This document shows positions 37,541 to 47,205 of a DNA stretch of 64,000 nt, piece after piece. This DNA comes from an uncultured bacterium. GTDB lineage: Bacteria; Myxococcota_A; Polyangia; Polyangiales; Houyiibacteriaceae. The position numbers and the translations under genes are program-made. Below the pieces are notes generated by a model that ran no database searches, had not been told where the DNA came from, and saw only the letters and a list, made by a program, of their open reading frames with translations. Numbering within the stretch: the first letter of the stretch is position 1; the number at the start of each line of letters is the position of its first letter. The stretch is taken from contig CALJDU010000006.1 of NCBI GenBank assembly GCA_938024995.1, forward strand, positions 225,399-289,398, given 5' to 3'.

Positions 37541-40309
37541 ATGAGTCGCGAACTGACGTACGACGTTCTCCAAGAAGCACGCGACCGCCGCGATCCTGCG
37601 TACGGCGCGCTCTTTGTTGAGTACCTCGCGCTTCCAGATCCCGCGGAGAACGCTCCCGAAGATCCGACCGCTGAAGAGGCGAAGGTGAGGCTCTCGCGGG
37701 ACGCCTTCACGATGACGAAGCTCCGCGCGGGACAGGTTCGAAACAAGTGGGGCAAGTCGAAGGCGGAGATCCGGCGGATCCGAACCGAGGCATGGGAAGC
37801 GATCGGGGCCGCGAAGTTCCCGCCTCCACGACTGAAGCTGCACACCACTCTCCTTGAGCTCTATGAAGCGAACGACGAGTGGTCACGCGCGACGCTCCGT
37901 CACGTGCTGAAGCACGGCCGCATCGGGTGGGGCATGTGGAAGGGGATGAAGACCATCTACAAGCTCGCCGAAGAGCGGCACGACGCCGAGATGTTCGGCC
38001 TCCTGACCTGGCGCTTCGACGATGTCTACTCCACCCAGATGATCCACGGCGAGGTGACCCCCGCGACGTTCGCGTACCTCAAGCGTCGCGCGTGGCGTTA
38101 CCTCCGCGACGTGGGCCGGACCGTTCCAGAGCTCTACCCGCTCTTCGCGGTCGAGGTCCTCAAGCACTACCGAAACAAGCGCTACTACTGGGGCGGCACG
38201 TGGGTCGCGGGTCGCATCTTCAACTACGGCGCCTACATGAAGAACCGTTGGCTGCCGAGCGGCATCCCCGACGACATGGCGAGCCGATCGTACCCGGACA
38301 CCTGGGATCTGGATGAGGCGCCTTTGCTCCGCTTGTTGGAGCAGGCCGAAAACGACGACGTCTGCGAGTTCGCGATCCGCGGGCTCCGTCACGGGTTCCC
38401 GAAGTCCCTCGAAGACGTGTCGCCCGAGTGGCTCGCGCGTATCGGTGAGCGTCCGCTCCCAAAGGTGCAGCGCTTCGTCGTCTCGCTCCTCGAGCAAAAC
38501 CCAAAGTTCCACCTATCGAAGCTCAAGGGTCTCGGGCTGCACGAGCTGGTCGTCGGCTACCTCCTCAGCAGCGACAGCGATGTCTCGACCTACGCGGTGG
38601 AGTACGCCCGCCAATACGCGACCGACCTTGATCTCGATCGCCTCGTGGAGCTCATGCTCAAGGGCAACGCAAAGGTCATCGAGTTTGCGAAGGCGCGGCT
38701 CGAGAAGCTGACGCCCAAAGACATTGGTCTCGATCGCTTGATCCGCATGCTCGGCGCGCGAGGCGCGACCTACGAGTTCGCGAAGGCGAAGTTTCGCGCG
38801 GGCTTCTCACCCGCCGACCTCACCAAGGACCAGTACGTCGCGCTCCGGCTCAGCGGAAACGCGCAGACCAAGGTGCTCGAGGAGTTCTACCGCGAGGCCA
38901 AGGTCGAGGTGCCGGCGCCGTACCTGGTCGCCCTCGCCGAGAGCGATCGCGTCAACTCATGGCAGCGGCGGAACATTCTTCAGCAGCTCCAGAAGCGCTC
39001 CCCAAGCGAGATCGGGGTTGAGTGGATCAAGGCCGCTGTGATGAACCCGCGCTACGCGAACGAGGTTCGCGGTTGGATCTTGCGCGGCATGTTCAAGCCG
39101 ACTGAGATCGACGTGGAGTGGCTCAAGGGTCTGGTCATGCGCGGGAGCACGCGCAGCTTCGCCCTCTCGATCCTTGGCAACTCCAAGCTCGTCGTCCCGC
39201 GCGACGTTGGGTTCGCTTGGCTCATCACGATGGCGCGTCAGGCGGATCTCACGCTCAGCCAGTTCGGCCAGAACCACCTCATGCGCTTCTTCGAGCCGGC
39301 CGACTTCGGGAGCGATCTCGCGTCGGGGATCGAGAAGCTCTGGTCGCTCACCGCGGCATCGCAACCCGATGCGGTTCGTCAGTTCACGGCGAACTACCTC
39401 ATGGCGCACCACCCGCAGCTCGGACCCAGCACGGAGCCCGGTCGCACCTACGGCATCACGCCGGCGCTCACGAGCGAGGCGTATCCGTTTACGCGCATCC
39501 GTCCCTTCTTCGAAGACGCGCAGCCGGCGCTCCGCCGCATGGCGCAGATGATTGGTCGCTTCGAGTTGATCTCGTGGGATCCGGCGTTCGTCTACGATCT
39601 CGCGTCCAGCAAGTACGCCGAGGGTCGGAAGCTCGCGGCACAAGCGCTCCTGAAGATCGGCGACGCCGATGCGGATCCGCGCCTCGTCCCACCGGCGTCG
39701 TGGCTGACCGCACCGCGCGTCTTTGGGCTGGCCGAGAGCCGCATGAAGGCGACCCGGGAGATCGCGCTCACGTTGATTCGTCGTCACTACAAAGCGCTCG
39801 GTGGTGCGGAGAAGCTCGCGTGGTTGATGGAGAGCCCTGACCGCGAGGTGCGGCTCTTCGCGGTTCGCCTGCTCTGGGATCAGCACCGACCGCTCCCATT
39901 GGGGGTCGCGCGCGAAGAAGAGCAGCGCTTCGAATCACGCGACGCCCTTCAGCATTTCCTGCGAACGATTCTCTTTGGTCTCCCGCCGGGTCGTATGGAG
40001 CGACGCGAAGGGTTCGGAGATGCGCTTCCGGATCGCGCGCTCCCCGCGAGCGTAGCCAAGCGACGTCTCGTCGAGGTGGTGCGGGACATGAGCGTGCTCT
40101 CGTCCGATTTCGCCGAGATCGCGGTCCCCGTGCTCGTCGAGTTCATGGAGTCTCAAGCGCTCGGTGAGTGGCAAGCCTGCGCCGCGGCGCTCGCGCGGAT
40201 CCGCGCCGCGCACCCCACCGTCTACCCCGACGTGTTGCCACCCGCTCTCGAACCGCAAACACCGGCGCCTGCAGGCGCTGCTCTCAACGCCGCCGGAGGT
40301 GACGCATGA
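37541..40309 (+). CDS. helical-repeat (ARM/HEAT-like) protein, first gene of retron-linked operon
   Basis: A 922-aa cytosolic, nearly all-helical protein. The N-terminal ~260 residues are rich in Trp, Tyr and Arg (GRIGWGMWKGMKTIYKL, KRYYWGGTWVAGRIFNYG) and may bind nucleic acid or protein. Residues about 270-880 repeat short helical units with a recurring D/E-(I/V)-G/D-(V/L)-(E/D)-W-(L/I) motif (DIGLDRLIRML, EIGVEWIKAAVM, EIDVEWLKGLVM). There is no catalytic motif. The stop overlaps the start of the next gene as ATGA, so the two are translationally coupled. Its position at the head of a co-oriented cluster ending in a retron RT suggests it belongs to that system. The family is not recognised. 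Confidence 0.88.
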   Translation: MSRELTYDVLQEARDRRDPAYGALFVEYLALPDPAENAPEDPTAEEAKVRLSRDAFTMTKLRAGQVRNKWGKSKAEIRRIRTEAWEAIGAAKFPPPRLKLHTTLLELYEANDEWSRATLRHVLKHGRIGWGMWKGMKTIYKLAEERHDAEMFGLLTWRFDDVYSTQMIHGEVTPATFAYLKRRAWRYLRDVGRTVPELYPLFAVEVLKHYRNKRYYWGGTWVAGRIFNYGAYMKNRWLPSGIPDDMASRSYPDTWDLDEAPLLRLLEQAENDDVCEFAIRGLRHGFPKSLEDVSPEWLARIGERPLPKVQRFVVSLLEQNPKFHLSKLKGLGLHELVVGYLLSSDSDVSTYAVEYARQYATDLDLDRLVELMLKGNAKVIEFAKARLEKLTPKDIGLDRLIRMLGARGATYEFAKAKFRAGFSPADLTKDQYVALRLSGNAQTKVLEEFYREAKVEVPAPYLVALAESDRVNSWQRRNILQQLQKRSPSEIGVEWIKAAVMNPRYANEVRGWILRGMFKPTEIDVEWLKGLVMRGSTRSFALSILGNSKLVVPRDVGFAWLITMARQADLTLSQFGQNHLMRFFEPADFGSDLASGIEKLWSLTAASQPDAVRQFTANYLMAHHPQLGPSTEPGRTYGITPALTSEAYPFTRIRPFFEDAQPALRRMAQMIGRFELISWDPAFVYDLASSKYAEGRKLAAQALLKIGDADADPRLVPPASWLTAPRVFGLAESRMKATREIALTLIRRHYKALGGAEKLAWLMESPDREVRLFAVRLLWDQHRPLPLGVAREEEQRFESRDALQHFLRTILFGLPPGRMERREGFGDALPDRALPASVAKRRLVEVVRDMSVLSSDFAEIAVPVLVEFMESQALGEWQACAAALARIRAAHPTVYPDVLPPALEPQTPAPAGAALNAAGGDA

Positions 40310-43300
40310 TCCCGATGAACCGAGCCGAGTTTGAGCTGGTCAAACAGGGCAAGAAGATCCGCGCGATCAAGGCATACCGCGACCGTACCGGTGCGTCGCT
40401 GAGCCAAGCGAAAGCTGTGATCGACAGCGGCAAGTGGAACGAGACCGGCATCGCCGAGGGAGGCGGGGCAGCTCCGTCGCTCGGCGGCAAGCGCGCGATG
40501 AACCGTGCGGAGTTCGAGCTGGTGCGGAGCGGAAAGATCATCGACGCGATCAAGGCGTACCGCGCGCGAACCTTTACGAGCCTCTCGCAGGCCAAGGCCG
40601 TCGTCGAAAGCGGCGTCTGGAACGAAGGCGGGGTCGCGTCTGGAGCGTCCGAGGCGTCCGGTTCGGCTCCGGCGGCTGCCCCGAAGCCCGCCTCTTCGGC
40701 GCCCCGCGCCGCGGCTCCGCAAACCGTGGGCGACTTCGGTCCGCACTACGAGCGTCCCCTCGCGGTCGCGACGAGCCCGACTTCCGGTCTCATCGCGATC
40801 GGCGGCGTCCGGACGCTCCCCACCCCAGTTGCGTCCACCGTCCACCTGCTCTCGCGCGACTACGAATCCGTCGCGCGTCACACCATCGGGCGTCCGGTCA
40901 CCGCGCTCGCGTTCCTCAACGATCAGCTCTTGCTCGTGGGCGGCCAAGACGGATCGCTCAACGTGGTCGGCGCCGGTGGCGAGAGCCTCCCGGCGGTCTC
41001 GATTCATCACGAAGAGGTCACCAGCATCGCGGCTTTCGGCGGCGAACATGTCGCGACGGTCGGCGCGGACGGACATCTTCGTCTCTTCCGCATCACGGGG
41101 GGCGGCGCCTTCGAAGAAGTGGCGAACCGAGAGCTCTCGGAGCGCGCGCTTCGCGCCGTTGGTTTTGCTCCAGACGGGAAGACCGTGGCCTGCGCGGGAG
41201 ACGACGGAGTCGTTCGCTCGCTCAAGCTCGACGCCCTCGATGCTGAGCCGCGCGAGATGCCGGTCAGCACAGAGAAGAAGTCACGCGGCGCCGTATACTC
41301 GCTCGCGTTTACCGATGACGGTCGCGTCATCGCGGGCTGCGCAGATGGGTCCATTCAGCTCTGCTTCCTCTCCGGTGATCCAACGCCGGAGGATCGCTCC
41401 CGCAAGGCCGAGCACGAGTCCAAGGTCATCGCGCTCTTCGAGACACCGGTCCTGCTCTCCGATGCCAACCGCCGGTTGCCCCGTCGCCTGGTCTCCATCA
41501 GCGCGGACGGCGCCGCGAAGCTCTGGGACCTCGACAGCAAACGTCGACCCAAGACGGTCGCGCTCTCGGGTTCGCCGACCGCCGCGACCTTCATGGCGCC
41601 GCGTGACGGAGCATCCGCGTCGCTTCGGGGCGGCGCGCTCGTCGTCGTCAACCGCGCGCGGCAGCTCGCGAAGCACCCCATCTCGGAAGCGCCCGAGCTG
41701 GGCGGCGCGAAGCGCCTCGGCTCTCGTTTCGAGAAGCTGAAGAGCGACCTCGAGCCGAAAAAGAAGGTGGAGGTCCAGCTCGCCGCGGTGACCGAGTTGA
41801 CCTCGCTCGCCGAAGACGAGGCGCGGGTGCTCCTTGATCGCGCGCTGACCGCCAAGGACGCTTCGGTCCGCGCCGCGTCCGCTCGCGCGATGGGGTCGAC
41901 GGCGCGCCGCCTCTCGCGTCCTGCGCTTCGTGTGGCGCTGAGCGACGCCGACGAGACCGTTCGCTTCGCCGCGTACGATGCCCTCGTTGAGCTCGAGAAG
42001 GACACGCCGCTCGCTCCGGTTCGCGCAGCGCTCAGCAGCTCGCAACACGACGTGCGCGTCCGCGCGGTCGAGGCGCTGCCTCTGTTGCGCGCAGCCTCGC
42101 CTTTGGTTCCCGCGCTCGTCGCGGGCGCGCTCAAGGATAAGCACGAGTCCGTCCGCGCGAAGGCGCTCGACGCGCTCTACTCGCTGGAGCCGAGCGGCTC
42201 GGTCGAGCCGGTTCGCATCGCGCTGGCGCGCGGAGCGGAGGACATTCGACTCGAGGCGCTCTTGCGCTTGGGTCGCGCGGGCCAGACGCGCGAAGGTGTG
42301 GGGCGAGAGCTGGTCGAGGCCGCGCTCGACGATGCGCAGCTCTCGCTACGTTCCGCCGCGTTCACGATCGCGATCGCCTCTCGTGGTCGACTCGCGACCG
42401 CGCTTCGTCACGCGGACCCGGCGCTCGCGGACGAGCTCGACGCGGCCGAGAAGCACGGCAGCTTCGGCGACGGCGCGACCGGGGCCCCGACCGATGAAGA
42501 CAAGCAACCGCTCTTCGCCGCGCTGACCTGCCGCAACACGGACGTCGCGTTGCGCGCCGCGCGAGGTCTCGGCGTTCTGGGTGATCACCGAAGCGTAGGC
42601 GCCTTGCTTCAGCTCAGCCGAGAGCCAGACGCCGCGGTTCGACGCGCCGCGATCGGCGCCATCAAGAAGACGATGATCGCGATCCCGAGCGATGACCGTC
42701 TCGGCGCGCGTCTCGAGTGGTTGCTCGATGATGACTCCGCGGAGGTTCGGACTGACGCGTGGGACGCGCTGGTCGAGGCCCGCGGAAAGACGGGGCTCGC
42801 GGAGCTCGATCTCGCCGAGCTCGCGCTTCGCTGCGCCAGCCAGGACGTCCGCTTGCGCGCGCAGAAGACGCTCGTCGAGTTCGGCGGCAGCGGGCGCTAC
42901 GCGAAGGAGACCGCGTTGATCGGGCGCGCTGACGATCTCCTCGGCGAGGCGCTCGACGATGAAGCCGCGACCGTCCGTTCGGAAGCGCTCAAGACGTTGC
43001 TCGCGTGGAGCTCGGGCGACGATGGGATGACCCGGGCCGCGGTCAAGCGCGCCGCGCAGAGTCGTCACGCCGATATCCGGACCAAGATCGTGAGCCAGCT
43101 CGGTCCGGACGTGGACTGGCAAAATGAGCTCCTGCTTTCGCTCTGCCGCGACGCCTCGGCGAACGTGGGTCGAGCGGCCTACGTTTCGCTCACGACGAAG
43201 AAGGGGCAGCCGCTTCCCTCGTTCCCGTCCTCAGTGACGCTCGCAGCGCTTGCGTCGCCGCGCCCCGAGGTCCGCGCCTTCGCGCTGGACGGCACAAAGA

Positions 43301-46300
43301 CGAGCACGGACGCCGCGGTGGTGACGCGCATCCGCGAGCTGATCGAGGACGATCGCGAGGTCGTACACCTCGCCGCGATCGTCGCGCTGGACCGGCTCGC
43401 GCCGAACGACGCGAGCGGCTTCGCGACCGCGTTCGCGAGCATCTTCTACGGCCTTCGGGTCCGCGCGATGGAGCTCTGTGGTCGTCGCCGTGACGCGCGC
43501 GCTCTGTCGCCCGCGAAGGCGTTCCTCTCCATCCCCAAGACTCACCTCTCGCGCCCGACCGAGCCCCTTCGTCAGCGCGCGGCTCGAGCGCTCGCGGATG
43601 TGGGACACGCCTCAGCGATGCCGTTCTTAGTCGGTCTCCTGGACGACGAAGATCCGCTCATCCGCGAGACCGCCGCGCGTGGTCTCGCGACCGCGGCGCG
43701 CCCGAACAACGTTCAGCCGCTCGTCGACGCGATGGCGCATGCCGATCTGCCTGTGCGGAGCTGGGTGGCCGAAGGGCTCGCGCGCCTGGGTGACGATCGC
43801 GCGCTCCCGGTTCTCACCGGAACCCTCAGCCACAACCACCGTCCGCTCCGGATGGGCGCGGTGATGGGTATGGTCGCGCTGGGGCCTGACGGCGTTCGCG
43901 GGATGCTCCGGGCGCTCGATGACGACGACCGCGAGATCCAAGACCTCGTGTTCGGCGTGATCGTCGCGCGCGACGTGGAGCTCGCGAAAGCGGGCAAGGC
44001 GCCCGACCTCTTGACCAGCGCGCTCTCATCGAAGAACCCCGAGATCCGCTTCACGGCCGCGCGCTTGCTCGAGGCGCGACCGTCTCCGGAGCAGACGCAC
44101 GAGATCGCGAAGCAACTGGTCGGTCCGCGGCACCTTGAGCGCCAAGCGGACATGAAGGACTGGCCTGAGAACCAAGACGCGTTGCTCAACATCATCGTGT
44201 CGTCGCTCGCGAGCGACAATCCCGCCCAGCGATACGCCGCCGCGCAGGTCGTCGCGGTTCGCTCTCAGCCCATGGTGTTCTGGCGCGAAGCAGCACACCT
44301 GGGCGGCCCGCGGGTGTCCAGTGCGCTTCGGATCCCGCACACGAACTGGGCGAACGAACCGAAGCAGCCGCGCAAGCGTGGCTGGATCCGCGCGCTCTTC
44401 AGTCGTCGCGAGCTCGAGACCACCAACGTCCCAGAGCTCGTCTTCGGGACATACGCCGGTCTCGTCCGGCAAGCTCCCGCCTCTGGCGAGAACGACACCA
44501 CCCATCGCGTCCGACGCGACGCGATCAAGCGTCTCGGCGCGCTCAGCGGCGCGGTCGGACAAGACGCCGTCATGCCGGTGCTGCGTCGCGCCTTGAGCGA
44601 CCCTCATAACCTCGTCCGCAAGGCCTCGGTCACGGCGATCCGTGGTCTCTACGAAGAGAGCTCGCTTGAGCCGCTCGACCTCATGCTCCGCTCGTCCGCA
44701 GCGGACGTCGGCAAGTCCGCGGTCGACGAAGCGCTCACCCGCGCGATCGCCGGAGACGAGGCCGCGGCGGCCTTGGTTCGCGGCGCCGTCAACGCGCCCC
44801 ACCCGGATGTTCGCAAGCACTGCATGATGAAGCTGCCGCGTCTGTACGAAGCGAACAGCCTCGAGCCGTGGTTCGTCGCGCTGGAGAGCCGCTACACGGA
44901 TGTACGTCTCGGCGTCGTCGATCGCCTCGCGCAAGCCCGTGACCCGCGCGTCGCCGATGCGCTCTCTCGCGCGCTCGAGAGCGACCACGATGATCTGCGT
45001 CTCAAGGCCGCGGTCGCCTTGGCGCGTCGTGGTGACGCGCGGACCGTCGACGTCCTGTCGGGGATGCTCCACAACGAGCAGCAGCGCGTCGCGCGTTCCG
45101 CGCTCAACGCGCTCCTGACCTTGAGCCAGGCACGCCCCGAAGACGAGGATCGCGGCGCGCGCCAGGCGGCTGCCTCCCTCGCCTTTGCGAACCGACTGGA
45201 AGACGACCCCGATCAGACCGCCGATAAGACCGCGCTGATCGACGCGCTCGCGCGGGTGGGTCACGAAGCCGGCGGCGATGTGCTCCTGGCGTTGGTCCGA
45301 GGGGAGGACGTGGCGCTTCGAGCCCGGGCGATTCCGGCGCTCTTCACGATCGCGACGGACCCCGCGCGAGGGGTGCGCGAGTACCCGGACGGCACCAAGC
45401 GCCCGAAGATGCGAGACGCCCTGGCGCTCCAGTACGCTGAAGTGATCGCGGAATCGGACGACGCGCCGACGCGGCAGCGCGTGATCCCAATGCTTCGCAA
45501 CGTCGAAGACAAGGGCGCAGAGACGCTGCTCGGAACGCTCGTTGAGGATCGCAATGTCGACGTCCGCGTGCAGGCCTGTGAAGCGCTCGCTTTCCGCGCT
45601 CGCTACGCAGAAGGAGCGACCCTCGGCGCGCTCTCGACGACTCTTCGAGGTGGGGCGCGTGAGCTGGTGTTGCCCGCCGCCGAAGGCATGGCGCAGCGTA
45701 AGCGCAAGGAAGCGTTCCGACCGCTGCTGCTCGTCTACAAAGCAGGAGAGCAGCACGAGCGGAAGCGCGCCATCGCGGCGCTCGGTGAGCTCGGTGACGC
45801 GCGCGCGCTCGAGGAACTCGAGATCTTGGTTGACCCAACCGCGGAGCTTGAGCCCTTTGATCGCGAGCTCGCGCCCGACGCGCTGACCGCGCTTGGACGG
45901 ATGCTGCCTTCACTCGACGACCCCGAACCGTTGGGCCGCGTCCGCGAGATCGTGGAGCGCCAAGCGCTGCAGGGGAACTCGACCTATCGGGCGGCGGCGA
46001 TGCGCGGTCTTCGTTACGCCGGCGACGAGCGCTCACGCGGTCTCCTCGAGCGCGTCGCGGTGGACCAGTACGAAGACGGCCACGCGCGCCAGACCGCGAC
46101 CAATCTGTTGATCGGTATGAAGCACCGCAGCTCAGAGAGCGTGTTCGCGGATCTACTCTTGGTGAGCGACCGGCGATTGCGCGGCCTCGGCTTGACCGGT
46201 CTCAAGGCGCTCTTCCCGGACGACCTCACGCGGGTTTATCTGCACGCGCTCAAGAGCACCGCGAGCGACATGACGGGACCGGCGGCTTCGTACTTGGCGA

Positions 46301-47205
46301 AACATGGTGATCCCCAGACGTTGGTCGGTGGCTTCAAGAGCATTGGCAACAACGGCGTTCGCCGCTCGCTCCGGCGCGGTTTGGTTCGCCGCTCCGCGTA
46401 CCCCGCAGACGCGATGAACGCGATCTTGAACGGCGACTACCACGACGCGCTCTTTGACGTCGTCGCGATGGCCGCGGCCTCGGGCGAGACGTTCTCCGCG
46501 TTGACCACGGCTGGGCGCACCGCCGCGGCGCAGTTCGCGAAGCTGAAGACCAGCGGCGCCAACGCGACGGAGGTGACGCGAGCGGCCACCGCGTGGCAGT
46601 TCGCCGTGTATTCCGCCGAGACCTCTGCGCTCGCGACCGAGACGCTCGGCAACAAGGACGCCCCGATGCTGGTCGTCCAAGCCGCCGTGCGTCGCGTCGC
46701 GCGCGACGGTGGAGCCAACGCGCGAGCACTGATCACACCGTTCCTCGGTGACTCCCGTCCAGAGATTCGCGCCGCCGCGAGCGCGGCGATCGCGGACCTC
46801 GTGCCGAGCGATGCAGGCAAGGTGCTCGAGTCGTTGACCGTGCCCGACCCCTCAGCGGTCGCGCCGCTCATCCGGAAGTCGCTCGACGCCTCGACCGACC
46901 TCCTCCGCGGTAAGCGACGCGCGATCGCGCTTCCGATCGCGATCGCAGACAAGCGGCTGGCGTCGTTGACGGAGCTCGCGAAGCAGTCCGGAAAGGACGC
47001 CTCGCGCTTGGCCGCCATCGCGTCGCTCGGGCGCCTCGCGGGCGAAGGTGCCGTCGCGGTTCTCGAGGGGATCCTCGCGAACGCCAGCGAAGACTCCGAC
47101 GTGCGCGGAGCCGCGTTCCGCGCTTTGCGGCGCGCGCAACGCATCGCGGCGAAAGCGGAGAAGTACGCCACAGAGAAATCCGATGATCGAGGAGGCTCCC
47201 AATGA
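40306..47205 (+). CDS. giant multidomain protein: L7/L12-like, WD40 and HEAT/ARM repeats
   Basis: A 2299-aa cytosolic protein. Two copies of a short domain resembling the C-terminal fold of ribosomal L7/L12 (residues about 4-45 and 65-107, both starting MNRAEFELV and containing SLSQAKAV) are followed by an Ala/Pro linker. A WD40-type beta-propeller occupies about 145-450 (VTALAFLND, AAFGGEHVATVGADGHLRLF, LVSISADGAAKLWDLDS). Residues about 480-2290 hold dozens of HEAT/ARM repeats (VRAASARAMGS, VRFAAYDALVEL, IRETAARGLATAA). No enzymatic motif is visible. Both ends overlap neighbours by ATGA. In retron classification, ARM-repeat proteins accompany type XIII RTs (from memory), and this is the best candidate for that role. 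An alternative start is ATG 40315. Confidence 0.93.
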   Translation: MIPMNRAEFELVKQGKKIRAIKAYRDRTGASLSQAKAVIDSGKWNETGIAEGGGAAPSLGGKRAMNRAEFELVRSGKIIDAIKAYRARTFTSLSQAKAVVESGVWNEGGVASGASEASGSAPAAAPKPASSAPRAAAPQTVGDFGPHYERPLAVATSPTSGLIAIGGVRTLPTPVASTVHLLSRDYESVARHTIGRPVTALAFLNDQLLLVGGQDGSLNVVGAGGESLPAVSIHHEEVTSIAAFGGEHVATVGADGHLRLFRITGGGAFEEVANRELSERALRAVGFAPDGKTVACAGDDGVVRSLKLDALDAEPREMPVSTEKKSRGAVYSLAFTDDGRVIAGCADGSIQLCFLSGDPTPEDRSRKAEHESKVIALFETPVLLSDANRRLPRRLVSISADGAAKLWDLDSKRRPKTVALSGSPTAATFMAPRDGASASLRGGALVVVNRARQLAKHPISEAPELGGAKRLGSRFEKLKSDLEPKKKVEVQLAAVTELTSLAEDEARVLLDRALTAKDASVRAASARAMGSTARRLSRPALRVALSDADETVRFAAYDALVELEKDTPLAPVRAALSSSQHDVRVRAVEALPLLRAASPLVPALVAGALKDKHESVRAKALDALYSLEPSGSVEPVRIALARGAEDIRLEALLRLGRAGQTREGVGRELVEAALDDAQLSLRSAAFTIAIASRGRLATALRHADPALADELDAAEKHGSFGDGATGAPTDEDKQPLFAALTCRNTDVALRAARGLGVLGDHRSVGALLQLSREPDAAVRRAAIGAIKKTMIAIPSDDRLGARLEWLLDDDSAEVRTDAWDALVEARGKTGLAELDLAELALRCASQDVRLRAQKTLVEFGGSGRYAKETALIGRADDLLGEALDDEAATVRSEALKTLLAWSSGDDGMTRAAVKRAAQSRHADIRTKIVSQLGPDVDWQNELLLSLCRDASANVGRAAYVSLTTKKGQPLPSFPSSVTLAALASPRPEVRAFALDGTKTSTDAAVVTRIRELIEDDREVVHLAAIVALDRLAPNDASGFATAFASIFYGLRVRAMELCGRRRDARALSPAKAFLSIPKTHLSRPTEPLRQRAARALADVGHASAMPFLVGLLDDEDPLIRETAARGLATAARPNNVQPLVDAMAHADLPVRSWVAEGLARLGDDRALPVLTGTLSHNHRPLRMGAVMGMVALGPDGVRGMLRALDDDDREIQDLVFGVIVARDVELAKAGKAPDLLTSALSSKNPEIRFTAARLLEARPSPEQTHEIAKQLVGPRHLERQADMKDWPENQDALLNIIVSSLASDNPAQRYAAAQVVAVRSQPMVFWREAAHLGGPRVSSALRIPHTNWANEPKQPRKRGWIRALFSRRELETTNVPELVFGTYAGLVRQAPASGENDTTHRVRRDAIKRLGALSGAVGQDAVMPVLRRALSDPHNLVRKASVTAIRGLYEESSLEPLDLMLRSSAADVGKSAVDEALTRAIAGDEAAAALVRGAVNAPHPDVRKHCMMKLPRLYEANSLEPWFVALESRYTDVRLGVVDRLAQARDPRVADALSRALESDHDDLRLKAAVALARRGDARTVDVLSGMLHNEQQRVARSALNALLTLSQARPEDEDRGARQAAASLAFANRLEDDPDQTADKTALIDALARVGHEAGGDVLLALVRGEDVALRARAIPALFTIATDPARGVREYPDGTKRPKMRDALALQYAEVIAESDDAPTRQRVIPMLRNVEDKGAETLLGTLVEDRNVDVRVQACEALAFRARYAEGATLGALSTTLRGGARELVLPAAEGMAQRKRKEAFRPLLLVYKAGEQHERKRAIAALGELGDARALEELEILVDPTAELEPFDRELAPDALTALGRMLPSLDDPEPLGRVREIVERQALQGNSTYRAAAMRGLRYAGDERSRGLLERVAVDQYEDGHARQTATNLLIGMKHRSSESVFADLLLVSDRRLRGLGLTGLKALFPDDLTRVYLHALKSTASDMTGPAASYLAKHGDPQTLVGGFKSIGNNGVRRSLRRGLVRRSAYPADAMNAILNGDYHDALFDVVAMAAASGETFSALTTAGRTAAAQFAKLKTSGANATEVTRAATAWQFAVYSAETSALATETLGNKDAPMLVVQAAVRRVARDGGANARALITPFLGDSRPEIRAAASAAIADLVPSDAGKVLESLTVPDPSAVAPLIRKSLDASTDLLRGKRRAIALPIAIADKRLASLTELAKQSGKDASRLAAIASLGRLAGEGAVAVLEGILANASEDSDVRGAAFRALRRAQRIAAKAEKYATEKSDDRGGSQ

